From assembly GCA_934309345.1 (NCBI GenBank), contig CAKRDD010000001.1, forward strand, positions 124,001 to 188,000: a DNA stretch of 64,000 nucleotides. The letters are read 5' to 3'. The notes beneath the pieces are model-generated. The model was given only the letters and a program-made list of their open reading frames with translations. It was not told the DNA's origin and ran no database searches. The translations under genes and the position numbers were made by a program. Shown here one piece after another: positions 43,115 through 51,444 of this stretch (position 1 is the first letter of the stretch; the number at the start of each line of letters is the position of its first letter). This DNA comes from an uncultured Mediterraneibacter sp. Lineage in GTDB: Bacteria > Bacillota > Clostridia > Lachnospirales > Lachnospiraceae.

Positions 43115-43928
43115 TCTGCAAAAAAGCTTTGGGGACAAAGAGATTCTGAAGGGAATCAATGTTACGATCAATAAAGGCGATATCGTTGCGGTACTCGGAC
43201 CATCCGGCTCCGGTAAAAGTACATTTTTACGATGCCTGAACTGTATGGAAGACCCGACAGGCGGAAGTATTATCTTCAATGGTGTTGATATCGCAGATAT
43301 GAAGGTTGATATTAATCAGCACCGTCGCCATATGGGAATGGTTTTCCAGCATTTCAATCTTTATAATAATAAGACAGTTCTTCAGAATGTCATGATGGCA
43401 CCTGCATATCTAAGATGTAAGGACGTTGATAAGATAAAGAAGAAGAACCGTATGATCAAATTCAAGAATCTGTTCCGTGGAAGTGACAAGAAGGAAGAAC
43501 TGATTCCGATCACTGAGACAAAGGATCAGATCAAGAAAGAAGTAAAAGAGCAGGCAATGGCTCTCTTAAAGAGAATCGGGTTGGAAGATAAAGCGGATGT
43601 GTATCCGTCCACACTTTCCGGTGGACAGAAACAGCGTGTTGCCATTATCCGTTCTATGGCAATGAATCCGGATGTAATCCTTTTTGATGAACCGACTTCA
43701 GCACTTGACCCGGAGATGGTAGGAGAAGTTCTTGAGCTGATGAAAGATCTGGCAAAAGAGGGAATGACAATGGTTGTTGTTACTCATGAGATGGGATTTG
43801 CCCGCGAGGTTGCTTCAAGAGTTCTCTTTATCGATGATGGACAGATCAAGGAAGAGGCAGCTCCAGAAGAATTCTTTGAGCATCCGAAAGATCCAAGACT
43901 TCAGGAGTTCCTTTCAAAGATCCTGTAA
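43098..43928 (+). CDS. Amino-acid ABC transporter ATP-binding protein with an insert
   Basis: 276 residues, GTG start. Walker A GPSGSGKS, signature LSGGQKQR, Walker B VILFDE and the H loop VVTHEMGF are all intact. Compared with the usual 240-250 residues of GlnQ-type proteins there is an extra lysine-rich stretch of about 30 residues (roughly 110-145, around KKKNRMIKFKNLFRG) between the Q loop and the signature. It closes the operon with the permeases at the membrane. Confidence 0.94.
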   Translation: MIDVINLQKSFGDKEILKGINVTINKGDIVAVLGPSGSGKSTFLRCLNCMEDPTGGSIIFNGVDIADMKVDINQHRRHMGMVFQHFNLYNNKTVLQNVMMAPAYLRCKDVDKIKKKNRMIKFKNLFRGSDKKEELIPITETKDQIKKEVKEQAMALLKRIGLEDKADVYPSTLSGGQKQRVAIIRSMAMNPDVILFDEPTSALDPEMVGEVLELMKDLAKEGMTMVVVTHEMGFAREVASRVLFIDDGQIKEEAAPEEFFEHPKDPRLQEFLSKIL

Positions 43929-43938
43929 AAGAAAATAT

Positions 43939-44080
43939 GTAACTGTTCAGAGCCAAGCAGAATTTCATAAAACAGGTGTAAAATGCTTGCATTTTTAAGA
44001 CTGTTTTTGAAATTTTATTTGGCGGATACGCCACACCGACGAAATGCGTAGCATTTTGGAGGTTGGCTCTGAACAGTTAC
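43939..44080. repeat. 142-bp MITE-like element with perfect 18-bp inverted ends
   Basis: Ends GTAACTGTTCAGAGCCAA (43939-43956) and its exact complement at 44063-44080. Inside are further hairpins: AATTTCATAAAACAG against CTGTTTTTGAAATT, AAAATGC/GCATTTT, GGCG/CGCC and AAATGC/GCATTT. No ORF. The ACTGTTCA core of the ends is shared with the repeat at 51251. No clear target-site duplication was found. It follows the ABC ATPase gene and might also terminate transcription. Confidence 0.75.
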
Positions 44081-44182
44081 GAAAAAATATTTAATCTATA
44101 GAATATCTGTTTGGTATTGTGTTACAATATTGAACAGATATTTTTAATATATTAGGAAAGTTATATAAGGAAATAGTATTGA

Positions 44183-45268
44183 ATGAAATGTAATGAAAAG
44201 AAAAAATACGAAGCAGATGCTTTGGCATGTGAGAGACTGCAGGAGACAGTAGAACCTCTTGTCGAATGGTTCAGGGAGAACCAGAGAGATCTTCCGTGGA
44301 GGAAGCATGTGAATGCGTATCGGGTCTGGATTTCAGAGATTATGCTGCAGCAGACAAGAGTGGAAGCAGTTAAATCTTATTATGCGCGATTTCTGGAAGA
44401 ACTGCCGGATATCAAAGCACTGGCCGAAGTGTCGGAAGACAGACTGCTTAAGCTGTGGGAAGGACTTGGCTACTACAACAGGGCAAGGAATTTAAAAGCA
44501 GCAGCACAACAGGTGATGGAAGAATATAATGGTGTATTCCCGGATACATTTGAAGAGATAAAAAAGCTAAAGGGGATTGGCAGTTATACGGCCGGTGCGA
44601 TCAGTTCTTTTGTTTATCATCAGCAGAAACCAGCGGTAGATGGAAATGTCTTTCGCGTGGTTACAAGAATTCTGGAAGACAGTGATGATATTATGAAAGC
44701 AAGTACAAGGACAAAGATTGAAGGTATGCTTGAGCGGGTGATTCCAGTGGACGCACCGGGAGATTTTAACCAGGGCCTGATCGAACTCGGGGCGATCGTC
44801 TGCCTGCCGAACGGAGAACCGAAGTGTGAGATCTGTCCGGTCAGTGGAATTTGTCTTGCATATCAGGATAGATGCCAGATGGACTATCCGGTAAAGAAAA
44901 AGGCGAAAGAGCGAAGAATTGAGAAAAGAACAATTCTAAGATTCTGCGATAACGAGGAAATTGCGATCCGCAAAAGGCCGGGAAAAGGACTCCTTGCAGG
45001 ATTATATGAATTCCCTAATGTAGAGGGACATTTGACACAAAAAGAAGTTATAGAATATGCGAAGGAGTCAGGCCTTACGCCGGTGCGCGTGAAGAAGCTG
45101 CCGAAGGCAAAGCATATTTTCAGTCATGTGGAATGGCATATGACGGGATATGAGATTTTGGTGGATGAGTTGGAAAAAGAATTTCAGAATCCTGAGATTA
45201 TATTTGCAGGAAAGAAGGATCTTGAGAAGCATTATGCGATCCCGAGCGCATTTTCTGCATATCTATAA
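44183..45268 (+). CDS. mutY: A/G-specific adenine glycosylase MutY
   Basis: 361 residues. Base-excision enzyme removing adenine opposite 8-oxoguanine. Helix-hairpin-helix LKGIGSYTAGAISSF followed by the catalytic aspartate in AVDGNVFRV, and an iron-sulfur loop with four cysteines (CLPNGEPKCEICPVSGIC; spacing 7-2-5, one longer than the common 6-2-5). C-terminal Nudix-like domain for 8-oxoG recognition with HIFSHVEWH. A weak ribosome binding site (AAGGAAATAG) precedes the start. Confidence 0.94.
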   Translation: MKCNEKKKYEADALACERLQETVEPLVEWFRENQRDLPWRKHVNAYRVWISEIMLQQTRVEAVKSYYARFLEELPDIKALAEVSEDRLLKLWEGLGYYNRARNLKAAAQQVMEEYNGVFPDTFEEIKKLKGIGSYTAGAISSFVYHQQKPAVDGNVFRVVTRILEDSDDIMKASTRTKIEGMLERVIPVDAPGDFNQGLIELGAIVCLPNGEPKCEICPVSGICLAYQDRCQMDYPVKKKAKERRIEKRTILRFCDNEEIAIRKRPGKGLLAGLYEFPNVEGHLTQKEVIEYAKESGLTPVRVKKLPKAKHIFSHVEWHMTGYEILVDELEKEFQNPEIIFAGKKDLEKHYAIPSAFSAYL

Positions 45269-45351
45269 ATGAAGAGGATGAGAATACTGTGGTGGCTGAA
45301 AATCCGGAAAATAAAAATAGAGCAGCTAAAAATAGAGCTCACTCTGTTTTG

Positions 45352-45380
45352 TTGAAAAAAAGGGCGAAATATGTTATAAT
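45352..45380 (+). promoter_or_regulatory. Promoter of the TetR-lipid kinase operon
   Basis: TTGAAA (45352-45357), 17-nt spacer, TATAAT (45375-45380), 44 nt before the TetR gene. Confidence 0.75.
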
Positions 45381-45423
45381 ATCTCTTATAGTTTAAAATG
45401 CATACGGGAGAGTTTTAGCAGAA

Positions 45424-46032
45424 ATGAGTACAAAAACAGAATTATCGAAGCAGCAGAAAAAATCACAGGAAACAAAGGAAAAAATCTTTCAGGCAGCGAA
45501 GAAGATTCTTCAGAAGAGCGGATATGAAAAATTGTCGATCAAGAATATCTGTGAAGAAGCAGGCGTGTCGAATGGAAGTTTCTATCATCACTTTAAGACA
45601 AAAGATGATTTGCTGTCTTATTATATAGAAGACCAGCCTACGATGGGACCGGATCTGCTGGAAACACCGAAAAGTCTGGAAGATGTAAAGGATGGAATTG
45701 TCCGTGTTTATTTGAATTATGTAGCTTATTGCCGTGAGCTTGGTGTGGAATTTATGGCAGGATACTATGACACAAAGAATCAGGCATTGAATCCGGCGAT
45801 AAGAACAGAACGTCCATATCCGATCGTGACAGTGCAGGCTTATGTAGAGCAGGCTGCGAAGGATGGGATTATTAACATTAGAGAGAGTATTGACGAATTT
45901 ACAACAGATATCCGGATGATCGTGATCGGGAATGTGTTTGAATGGTGTCTGAGAGAGGGAAATGCTGATTTTGAAGGCAACATGAGTCGTTCTTTGAGGC
46001 GGTATCTGGACAGTACACTGGAGGAAGGTTGA
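45424..46032 (+). CDS. TetR/AcrR family transcriptional regulator
   Basis: 202 residues. N-terminal helix-turn-helix with KIFQAAKKILQKSGYEKLSI, ICEEAGVSNGSFYHHFKTKD (about residues 20-60), then a helical ligand-binding domain. Its stop overlaps the start of the lipid kinase gene, so it probably regulates that operon. Ligand unknown. Confidence 0.92.
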   Translation: MSTKTELSKQQKKSQETKEKIFQAAKKILQKSGYEKLSIKNICEEAGVSNGSFYHHFKTKDDLLSYYIEDQPTMGPDLLETPKSLEDVKDGIVRVYLNYVAYCRELGVEFMAGYYDTKNQALNPAIRTERPYPIVTVQAYVEQAAKDGIINIRESIDEFTTDIRMIVIGNVFEWCLREGNADFEGNMSRSLRRYLDSTLEEG

Positions 46033-46952
46033 TGATTTATCACTTTATTGTGAATCCGCGGGCTCGTTCAGGGCTTGGCGAGATGCTGTGGAAACAGCTG
46101 GAACCTGAATTGTGCAGAAAAAGAATCGATTATCAGATTCATCTGACAACAAAGAAAAAGGATGCAGGAAAGATTGCATCAGAGATTACAGAAGATGGCC
46201 AGGAGCATATGTTTGTTGTTCTTGGAGGTGACGGTACACTCAATGAAGTACTGGGTGGAATTAAATCACTGGAGAAAGTGACGCTGGGATATATTCCGAT
46301 GGGGTCAAGCAATGACTTTGCAAGAGGAACAGGAATTCCGGGAGATCCTTTTGAAGCATTGGACACAATTCTTTCACCAAAAAGGGTTGAAAAGATGGAT
46401 ATTGGTGTGCTAAAAAGGGAAGGGAAAGGAAGAAGATTTGCGGTAAGTGCAGGGATTGGATTTGATGCTGCAGTCTGTCATGAAGTATGCGTTTCGAAAT
46501 GGAAACGTGTGTTAAATCTTCTGAAAATCGGAAAGCTGAGCTATGCAGTTGTGGCAATGGACCGTATTATAAAGGATCAGCCGGTGAAGCTTGAACTGAC
46601 AATGGATGACGGAAGCACGAAAGTGTTTGAAAAGACTTATTTTGCAGCATTTATGAATCTTCCTTATGAAGGTGGAGGCTTTAAGTTTTGTCCGGACGCT
46701 TCCGGAAGTGATGGATTTCTTGATATTATGGTCGTGTCGAATCTGTCAAAGCTTAAGATTCTGTGTCTGCTTCCTACCGCTTTTTCAGGAAAGCATACAA
46801 GATTTAAAGGTGTGACAATATTAAAATGCCGCAGTGCAAAGGTAGTGACAGATCGTGCACTGCCGTTACATACAGATGGAGAACCTTCCTTTTTGTCGAA
46901 AGAGATTGAAGTCTCACTGGAAAAAGAAAAGCTCAAGGTGATTGTTGAATAA
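46032..46952 (+). CDS. Diacylglycerol kinase family lipid kinase (YegS/DgkB type)
   Basis: 306 residues. DAGK catalytic domain with FVVLGGDGTLNEVLGGI (ATP site) and PMGSSNDFARGTGIP. Phosphorylates diacylglycerol or a related lipid, probably to return DAG from lipoteichoic acid synthesis to phospholipid. I take ATG 46032, 7 nt after GGAGG, rather than the in-frame TTG 46029. Overlaps the TetR stop by one base. Confidence 0.9.
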   Translation: MIYHFIVNPRARSGLGEMLWKQLEPELCRKRIDYQIHLTTKKKDAGKIASEITEDGQEHMFVVLGGDGTLNEVLGGIKSLEKVTLGYIPMGSSNDFARGTGIPGDPFEALDTILSPKRVEKMDIGVLKREGKGRRFAVSAGIGFDAAVCHEVCVSKWKRVLNLLKIGKLSYAVVAMDRIIKDQPVKLELTMDDGSTKVFEKTYFAAFMNLPYEGGGFKFCPDASGSDGFLDIMVVSNLSKLKILCLLPTAFSGKHTRFKGVTILKCRSAKVVTDRALPLHTDGEPSFLSKEIEVSLEKEKLKVIVE

Positions 46953-46972
46953 AAGAAAGGTGATGGAAAGGG

Positions 46973-47797
46973 ATGCATGTAGGAATTGTTTTGCTGATTG
47001 TGTTATGTGTTGTAATAGGACTGCCGGCTTTTTTGATCTTTCTGCTGGCTCCGAGATTGTCGGGCAGAAAAAGAGTGCACCCGTTTCTTGGCGTAAAGTG
47101 GGCGCATAGGGGACTCCATGATAAGAAGCGTGGGATTCCGGAAAATTCATTTCCGGCGTTTCGTGCGGCAATCGAAGCCGGAGATGGAATAGAACTGGAT
47201 GTTCATCTGACAAAGGACGGACAGCTGGTGGTTTTTCATGATGATACATTTGAAAGGATCTGTGGAAGACGTGGCAGAGTGGAAGATACTTCGTATGAAG
47301 AGATGCAGAAGTACAGACTTGCGGAGACAAAAGAGCGGATTCCGCTATTGTCAGAAGTATTGCAGCTGGTAGACGGGAAAGTGCCACTTCTGATCGAGGT
47401 GAAACTTCCTAACACAGATACAAAGATTTGCAGAAAACTGGATGAAGAGCTACGGAAGTATCATGGAGAATACATGATCCAGTCCTTTAACAGCCTGGTG
47501 CTACGCTGGATGAAGAAGCATAGGAATGAAATTCCAAGAGGACAATTATCTGAGAATCTGACGAAAAATGACAGAACAACGCATTATCTCCTGAGATTTT
47601 GTGTAAAATATCTTTTGAGTAACTGTATGTGCAGACCGGATTTTATTTCTTACCGGTGGTCGGACAGAAAGAATCCGGGATTATGGCTGAACAGAGTTCT
47701 CTTTAAAACACCGGCAGCGGCATGGACACTGCATGGAGAAAAAGATGTTAAGGCGGCAAGAAGAAGCTTTGATATGTATATTTTTGAGATGAGTTAA
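46973..47797 (+). CDS. Membrane-anchored glycerophosphodiester phosphodiesterase
   Basis: 274 residues. One N-terminal membrane segment (about 4-26) then a GDPD TIM-barrel with catalytic WAHRGLHDKKRGIPENS, ELDVHLTKDGQLVVFHD and LIEVKLP. Hydrolyses glycerophosphodiesters to glycerol-3-phosphate and alcohols. Its place 20 nt after the lipid kinase gene supports a membrane-lipid turnover operon. Confidence 0.92.
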   Translation: MHVGIVLLIVLCVVIGLPAFLIFLLAPRLSGRKRVHPFLGVKWAHRGLHDKKRGIPENSFPAFRAAIEAGDGIELDVHLTKDGQLVVFHDDTFERICGRRGRVEDTSYEEMQKYRLAETKERIPLLSEVLQLVDGKVPLLIEVKLPNTDTKICRKLDEELRKYHGEYMIQSFNSLVLRWMKKHRNEIPRGQLSENLTKNDRTTHYLLRFCVKYLLSNCMCRPDFISYRWSDRKNPGLWLNRVLFKTPAAAWTLHGEKDVKAARRSFDMYIFEMS

Positions 47798-47914
47798 AGA
47801 GGAGTGAAGCTGACTTGAAGGTGTTGATTCAGAAGTAAAAGTGGACAAAAGAAGAGACAGATGTTGATAATTCATAAGAAAAAGAAAAGAAATGTTAAAA
47901 ACTTATGAAGTCGG

Positions 47915-47943
47915 TTGAGATTGTATTTTAAAAGTGCTATAAT
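47915..47943 (+). promoter_or_regulatory. Promoter of the PAP2 gene
   Basis: TTGAGA (47915-47920), 17-nt spacer, TATAAT (47938-47943), 90 nt before the start codon. Confidence 0.75.
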
Positions 47944-48032
47944 CGACCCTATCAAAAAAGAGCGTTAAATGAAAATAGCGCAGAAGTAGCAGGTGCTGTA
48001 TCGGTTTGATGAAAAGCGGAGGAGTGTCAGAT

Positions 48033-48713
48033 ATGAAATGGAAGACAAAGTTCATAGAGACAATGAAAAGATATAAGCATGCATGGGTGTTTTTATACGC
48101 ATTAATCTATATGCCGTGGTTTTTGTTTCTCGAGAAGCATGTGACGATGAATTATCATGTGGTGCAGACAGCATTAGATGAAGAGATTCCTTTTATTGAA
48201 TATTTTATTGTACCGTATATGTTATGGTTTGTGTTTATTGCAGCTACATTTTTATACTTTTTCTTTACAGATGTACAGGGATTTTACAAACTGGCGAAGA
48301 TTTCGTTTGCAGGAATGACAATTTTCCTTATTATCTGTTCCATCTTTCCGAATGGTCAGGATTTACGACCGGTTGTGTTTGAGCGGGATAATATTTTTGT
48401 AGATGCAGTTCGGATGCTGTACCGGACAGATACTTGTACGAATGTATTTCCAAGTCTTCATGTGTTTAATACTCTGTGCGCATGTATTGCAATCCATAAG
48501 AGTCAGGCACTTAAGAAACACAAAGCTGTTTGTATTGGAGCATATGTGCTTGGAGCATTGATCATAATGGCGACTATGTTCTTGAAGCAGCATTCTGTAC
48601 TTGATGTGACAGGCGCATTTATTATGGCTTATCTGTTATATCAGTGGGTATATGCAGAGGAGACAAAGAAAGTTCCGGGATATTCAAAACGTCCGGTGTT
48701 TCAGAATAAGTAA
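48033..48713 (+). CDS. PAP2-superfamily membrane phosphatase
   Basis: 226 residues with about six membrane segments. Motif C2 in CTNVFPSLHVFNT (PSxH) and motif C3 in FLKQHSVLDV, with the catalytic histidines. It resembles the inositol phosphorylceramide synthase-like/PAP2 branch. Substrate is probably a lipid phosphate, fitting the neighbouring lipid genes. ATG 48033 is 10 nt after GGAGG; an upstream ATG at 48006 precedes that site and is rejected. Confidence 0.85.
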   Translation: MKWKTKFIETMKRYKHAWVFLYALIYMPWFLFLEKHVTMNYHVVQTALDEEIPFIEYFIVPYMLWFVFIAATFLYFFFTDVQGFYKLAKISFAGMTIFLIICSIFPNGQDLRPVVFERDNIFVDAVRMLYRTDTCTNVFPSLHVFNTLCACIAIHKSQALKKHKAVCIGAYVLGALIIMATMFLKQHSVLDVTGAFIMAYLLYQWVYAEETKKVPGYSKRPVFQNK

Positions 48714-48731
48714 AGAGTTAAAAAATCATAG

Positions 48732-48771
48732 GAAGTGTTTTTGGCTGATGAGGTCAGGGACACTTCTTTTT
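48732..48771 (+). terminator. Intrinsic terminator after the PAP2 gene
   Basis: GAAGTGT (48732-48738) pairs with ACACTTC (48760-48766), followed by a T5 run. Confidence 0.7.
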
Positions 48772-48784
48772 GTACAAGATAATA

Positions 48785-48818
48785 TGTTGCTGGCTGCACG
48801 TTGCGTGGACGGTAGCAC
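48785..48818. repeat. Degenerate remnant of the GTTACTGTTCAC repeat family
   Basis: TGTTGCTGGCTGCACGTTGC and the following bases to GGTAGCAC align without gaps to the right end of the element at 51251-51392 (TGTTGCTGGTCGCACATCGT to AGTAACAC). Differences are almost all transitions. It appears to be a decayed end. Confidence 0.5.
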
Positions 48819-48977
48819 GACAGTATAGAATATAACGTAGAATGTAGCTGAATATGCAGAAGTTTCTATAGAAAACCAACTGGGGAAATGTTATAATAAA
48901 AACCAGTGAATTACTGCGGGCAGATTAGTCTGACAGTTACGAATAAAGTATTACATGAGATTTAGGAGGACTAGAGC

Positions 48978-50063
48978 ATGAAGAAAGTTATGCTTACTGG
49001 TGACAGACCGACAGGAAGATTACACGTAGGACATTATGTTGGTTCCCTGCGTCGCCGTGTTGAATTACAGAATACGGGAGATTTTGATGACATTTTTATT
49101 ATGATCGCAGATGCACAGGCACTGACTGATAATGCTGATAACCCGGAGAAGGTACGTCAGAATATTATTGAGGTTGCACTGGACTATATGGCTTGTGGAC
49201 TGGATCCGGAGAAGTCTACTCTGTTTATCCAGTCACAGGTACCGGAACTGACAGAGTTATCATTCTATTACATGAATCTTGTGACAGTCTCAAGACTGCA
49301 GAGAAATCCTACTGTAAAGAATGAGATCAAGATGAGAAACTTTGAGGCAAGTATCCCGGTAGGATTCTTCACATATCCGATCAGCCAGGCAGCAGATATT
49401 ACAGCATTCAAGGCTACTGTTGTACCGGTAGGAGAGGATCAGCTCCCAATGCTTGAGCAGACAAAGGAGATCGTACATAAGTTTAATTCTGTTTATGGAG
49501 ATACATTGATCGATCCGAAGATCCTTCTTCCGGAGAATGAAGCATGTCTTCGCCTTCCGGGAATTGATGGTAAAGCGAAGATGAGTAAGTCTCTTGGAAA
49601 CTGTATTTATTTATCAGAAGAATCAGAGGACATTAAGAAGAAAGTATTCAGCATGTTTACTGATCCGAATCATATCCGTGTAGAAGATCCGGGAAGTCTG
49701 GAAGGAAATACTGTATTCACATATCTGGACGCATTCTGTAAACCAGAGTACTTTGCGGAATTCCTGCCGGAATACCAGAATCTGGATGAGCTGAAAGCAC
49801 ATTATCAGAGAGGCGGACTTGGAGATATGAAGGTGAAGAGATTCCTGAACAATGTTCTTCAGGCAGAACTGGAGCCAATCCGCAACAGAAGAAAAGAACT
49901 TCAGAAAGACATTCCTGCAATCTACGAGATTCTTAAAAAGGGAAGCGAGAAGGCAGAGGCTGTTGCAGCGCAGACATTGAAAGAAGTAAAAGATGCGATG
50001 AAGATCAATTATTTTGATGACAAGGCACTGATTGAGGCGCAGGCAGAGAGATTTTCAAAATAG
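48978..50063 (+). CDS. trpS: Tryptophanyl-tRNA synthetase
   Basis: 361 residues, class I synthetase. HIGH-type motif HVGHYVGSL (residues 17-25) and KMSKS in KAKMSKSLGN (near 197), plus PISQAADITAF and VPVGEDQLPM. No T-box leader is visible in the 264-nt upstream gap, which holds the PAP2 terminator, a repeat remnant and a TATAAT near 48890. AGGAGG site upstream. Confidence 0.96.
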   Translation: MKKVMLTGDRPTGRLHVGHYVGSLRRRVELQNTGDFDDIFIMIADAQALTDNADNPEKVRQNIIEVALDYMACGLDPEKSTLFIQSQVPELTELSFYYMNLVTVSRLQRNPTVKNEIKMRNFEASIPVGFFTYPISQAADITAFKATVVPVGEDQLPMLEQTKEIVHKFNSVYGDTLIDPKILLPENEACLRLPGIDGKAKMSKSLGNCIYLSEESEDIKKKVFSMFTDPNHIRVEDPGSLEGNTVFTYLDAFCKPEYFAEFLPEYQNLDELKAHYQRGGLGDMKVKRFLNNVLQAELEPIRNRRKELQKDIPAIYEILKKGSEKAEAVAAQTLKEVKDAMKINYFDDKALIEAQAERFSK

Positions 50064-50109
50064 AGTGCTGTTGTCTCAACATCATTTGAATCAGGACATA
50101 AAACAGGAC

Positions 50110-50166
50110 AGGCGGTGCAGATTTGAGTTTGCTTATATGTGAACTTGAATCCGGCACCGCCTTTGC
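50110..50166 (+). terminator. Terminator hairpin after trpS
   Basis: AGGCGGTGC (50110-50118) pairs with GCACCGCCT (50154-50162); the inner bases GATTTGAGTTT and GAACTTGAATC extend the stem. A short TTTG follows. Confidence 0.7.
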
Positions 50167-50267
50167 TTGATTTGAGGAGGATCTTTTCACTGTGTGTGGA
50201 GAGGAAGTTTTTGAAATGAAATTTTAAGGTACACATGTTGACTTGAACAAACAGAATTGAAATTGTG

Positions 50268-50540
50268 GTCAACGCAATATGGGGGAGCATTACCTGGGAT
50301 GGAGAAAAACGTAAATTAAGTCAATGTAGAAGTGACGGAGCATTACCCAAGATTGAGAAAATGAAAATTAAGTCAACGCGGAGATGGCAAAGTATTACCC
50401 GAAACGGAGAAAATGGAAATCAAGTCACCGCAGGGGAAGTAAAGCATTACCCGAGATTGAGAAAAGTGGAATATAAGTCAATGCAAGGGCAGAAAATCAC
50501 TACCCTAAATGGAGAAAGTAGTAATTAAGTCACTGTAGAA
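50268..50540. repeat. Tandem array of five 52-bp units plus a partial sixth
   Basis: Units start with GTCA at 50268, 50320, 50372, 50424 (53 bp), 50477, and a partial at 50529. Each shares GTCAAYGC at the start, AGCATTACCC in the middle and GAGAAAATGGAAATTAA-like sequence at the end; positions 9-20 of the unit are the most variable. The unit length is not a multiple of 3, so the open frame across it is accidental. The array lies between the trpS and tRNA-Arg terminators, in the larger gap 50064-50626. No flanking genes for mobility are seen. Confidence 0.85.
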
Positions 50541-50586
50541 AAAGACTTATTTTGGAGAAGAGACAGTGCAGTTTTGTGAAGTTACA

Positions 50587-50620
50587 CAAAAAAGACTGTA
50601 AGGAAATTTCCTTACAGTCT
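50587..50620 (-). terminator. Terminator of tRNA-Arg (minus strand)
   Basis: Perfect 12-bp stem AGACTGTAAGGA (50593-50604) / TCCTTACAGTCT (50609-50620); on the minus strand it is followed by six T residues. Confidence 0.85.
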
Positions 50621-50626
50621 CTATAG

Positions 50627-50700
<74 letters not shown>

Positions 50701-50742
50701 ATCTTATTTTGTTGCTTCGCTGTGTCGCTCACAACATAAAAG

Positions 50743-50771
50743 ATTATATAACGATGTTTGCAAAATGTCAA
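50743..50771 (-). promoter_or_regulatory. Consensus promoter of tRNA-Arg
   Basis: On the minus strand TTGACA (50766-50771), 17-nt spacer, TATAAT (50743-50748), matching the sigma-A consensus fully; 43 nt upstream of the mature tRNA. Confidence 0.9.
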
Positions 50772-50856
50772 CACTATTTTTGAATTTTTTTTAAAAAATT
50801 TACAGTATTTAACAATACACAGATAGAATGCAAAGAATAATCAAAGATATCTAAGA

Positions 50857-51120
50857 CTATTCTTCTATAATCTGTATTTCAAGATAATCAAAGTCAATCT
50901 CATCGACAAAATTGTCCTGATAGAAACGCGCTTTGGCGTGGCGCTTGAACTCATTGATCGTTGAGTCGAGCCAGATCGGCTTGCTCAAATCAAATTCATA
51001 GCAGATCTTATCGAGTGCATGAAAGATCTTATGTGTACGTGTGTCGTCTGTCTCATCGCAGATAACAGTATCGCAAAGCATGCGGTTGTCTTTAAATTCT
51101 TTTCCCCATAAACGAAACAT
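50857..51120 (-). CDS. Conserved hypothetical protein
   Basis: 87 residues beginning MFRLWGKEFKDNRMLCDTVI, with ATG preceded by AAAGGAG at 7-nt spacing; a longer frame reaching 51192 has no ribosome binding site. The sequence is acidic at the C-terminus (VDEIDFDYLEIQIIEE) and contains DTRTHKIFHALDKICYEFDL. I have the impression of similar small proteins in other Lachnospiraceae, but know no function or domain. No signal peptide or membrane segment. Confidence 0.75.
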   Translation of the reverse strand: MFRLWGKEFKDNRMLCDTVICDETDDTRTHKIFHALDKICYEFDLSKPIWLDSTINEFKRHAKARFYQDNFVDEIDFDYLEIQIIEE

Positions 51121-51250
51121 AATAGACTCCTTTCCGGCAGCAGAAGAAACTATCTGATCTTCTGAAAATACCTGTCTCTTGTATCCTAACATAAGAAAAA
51201 CAAAAAGTCATTTCTTTTTTAGAGACTTTTTGGTATAGTGGAACGGTAAT

Positions 51251-51392
51251 GTTACTGTTCACTCCCGTGTCAATCACTCCGCTGATTGACACGGAGGATG
51301 CGTGTTTTGACTTGAATGCATCTCGCCCCATCGCCAAAGGCGATTTAAAATGGCGAGATGTGTTGCTGGTCGCACATCGTGTGAACAGTAAC
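51251..51392. repeat. 142-bp MITE-like element with 12-bp inverted ends
   Basis: Ends GTTACTGTTCAC (51251-51262) and GTGAACAGTAAC (51381-51392) are perfect complements. Internal hairpins are CCGTGTCAAT/ATTGACACGG and CATCTCGCC/GGCGAGATG, the latter enclosing ATCGCC/GGCGAT. It has the same length as the element at 43939 and has no ORF. The right half recurs inverted at 53943-54010. It occupies most of the 324-nt gap 51121-51444; the remainder is AT-rich and shows nothing else. Confidence 0.75.
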
Positions 51393-51444
51393 ACGGTAAT
51401 GGTAACAGCAATATAGTAATTGATAGAATGATTGGAGAGCAGTT

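Noticed and set aside
43939..44080. Insertion sequence
   Set aside because: The element is only 142 bp with no transposase frame and no clear target duplication, so it is reported as a MITE-like repeat.
44821..44875. Defective iron-sulfur loop in MutY
   Set aside because: All four cysteines are present; only the first spacing is one residue longer than the most common pattern, which is not evidence of loss.
48714..48977. T-box leader before trpS
   Set aside because: No T-box sequence (AGGGTGGNACCGCG type) or matching specifier stem is visible; the gap holds a terminator and a repeat remnant.
50265..50528. 87-codon open frame across the tandem array
   Set aside because: The 52-bp period is not a multiple of three, so the encoded peptide is not repetitive, and there is no ribosome binding site.
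50268..50540. CRISPR array
   Set aside because: The units are contiguous 52-bp tandem repeats with partial variation; there are no unique spacers between exact short repeats and no cas gene.
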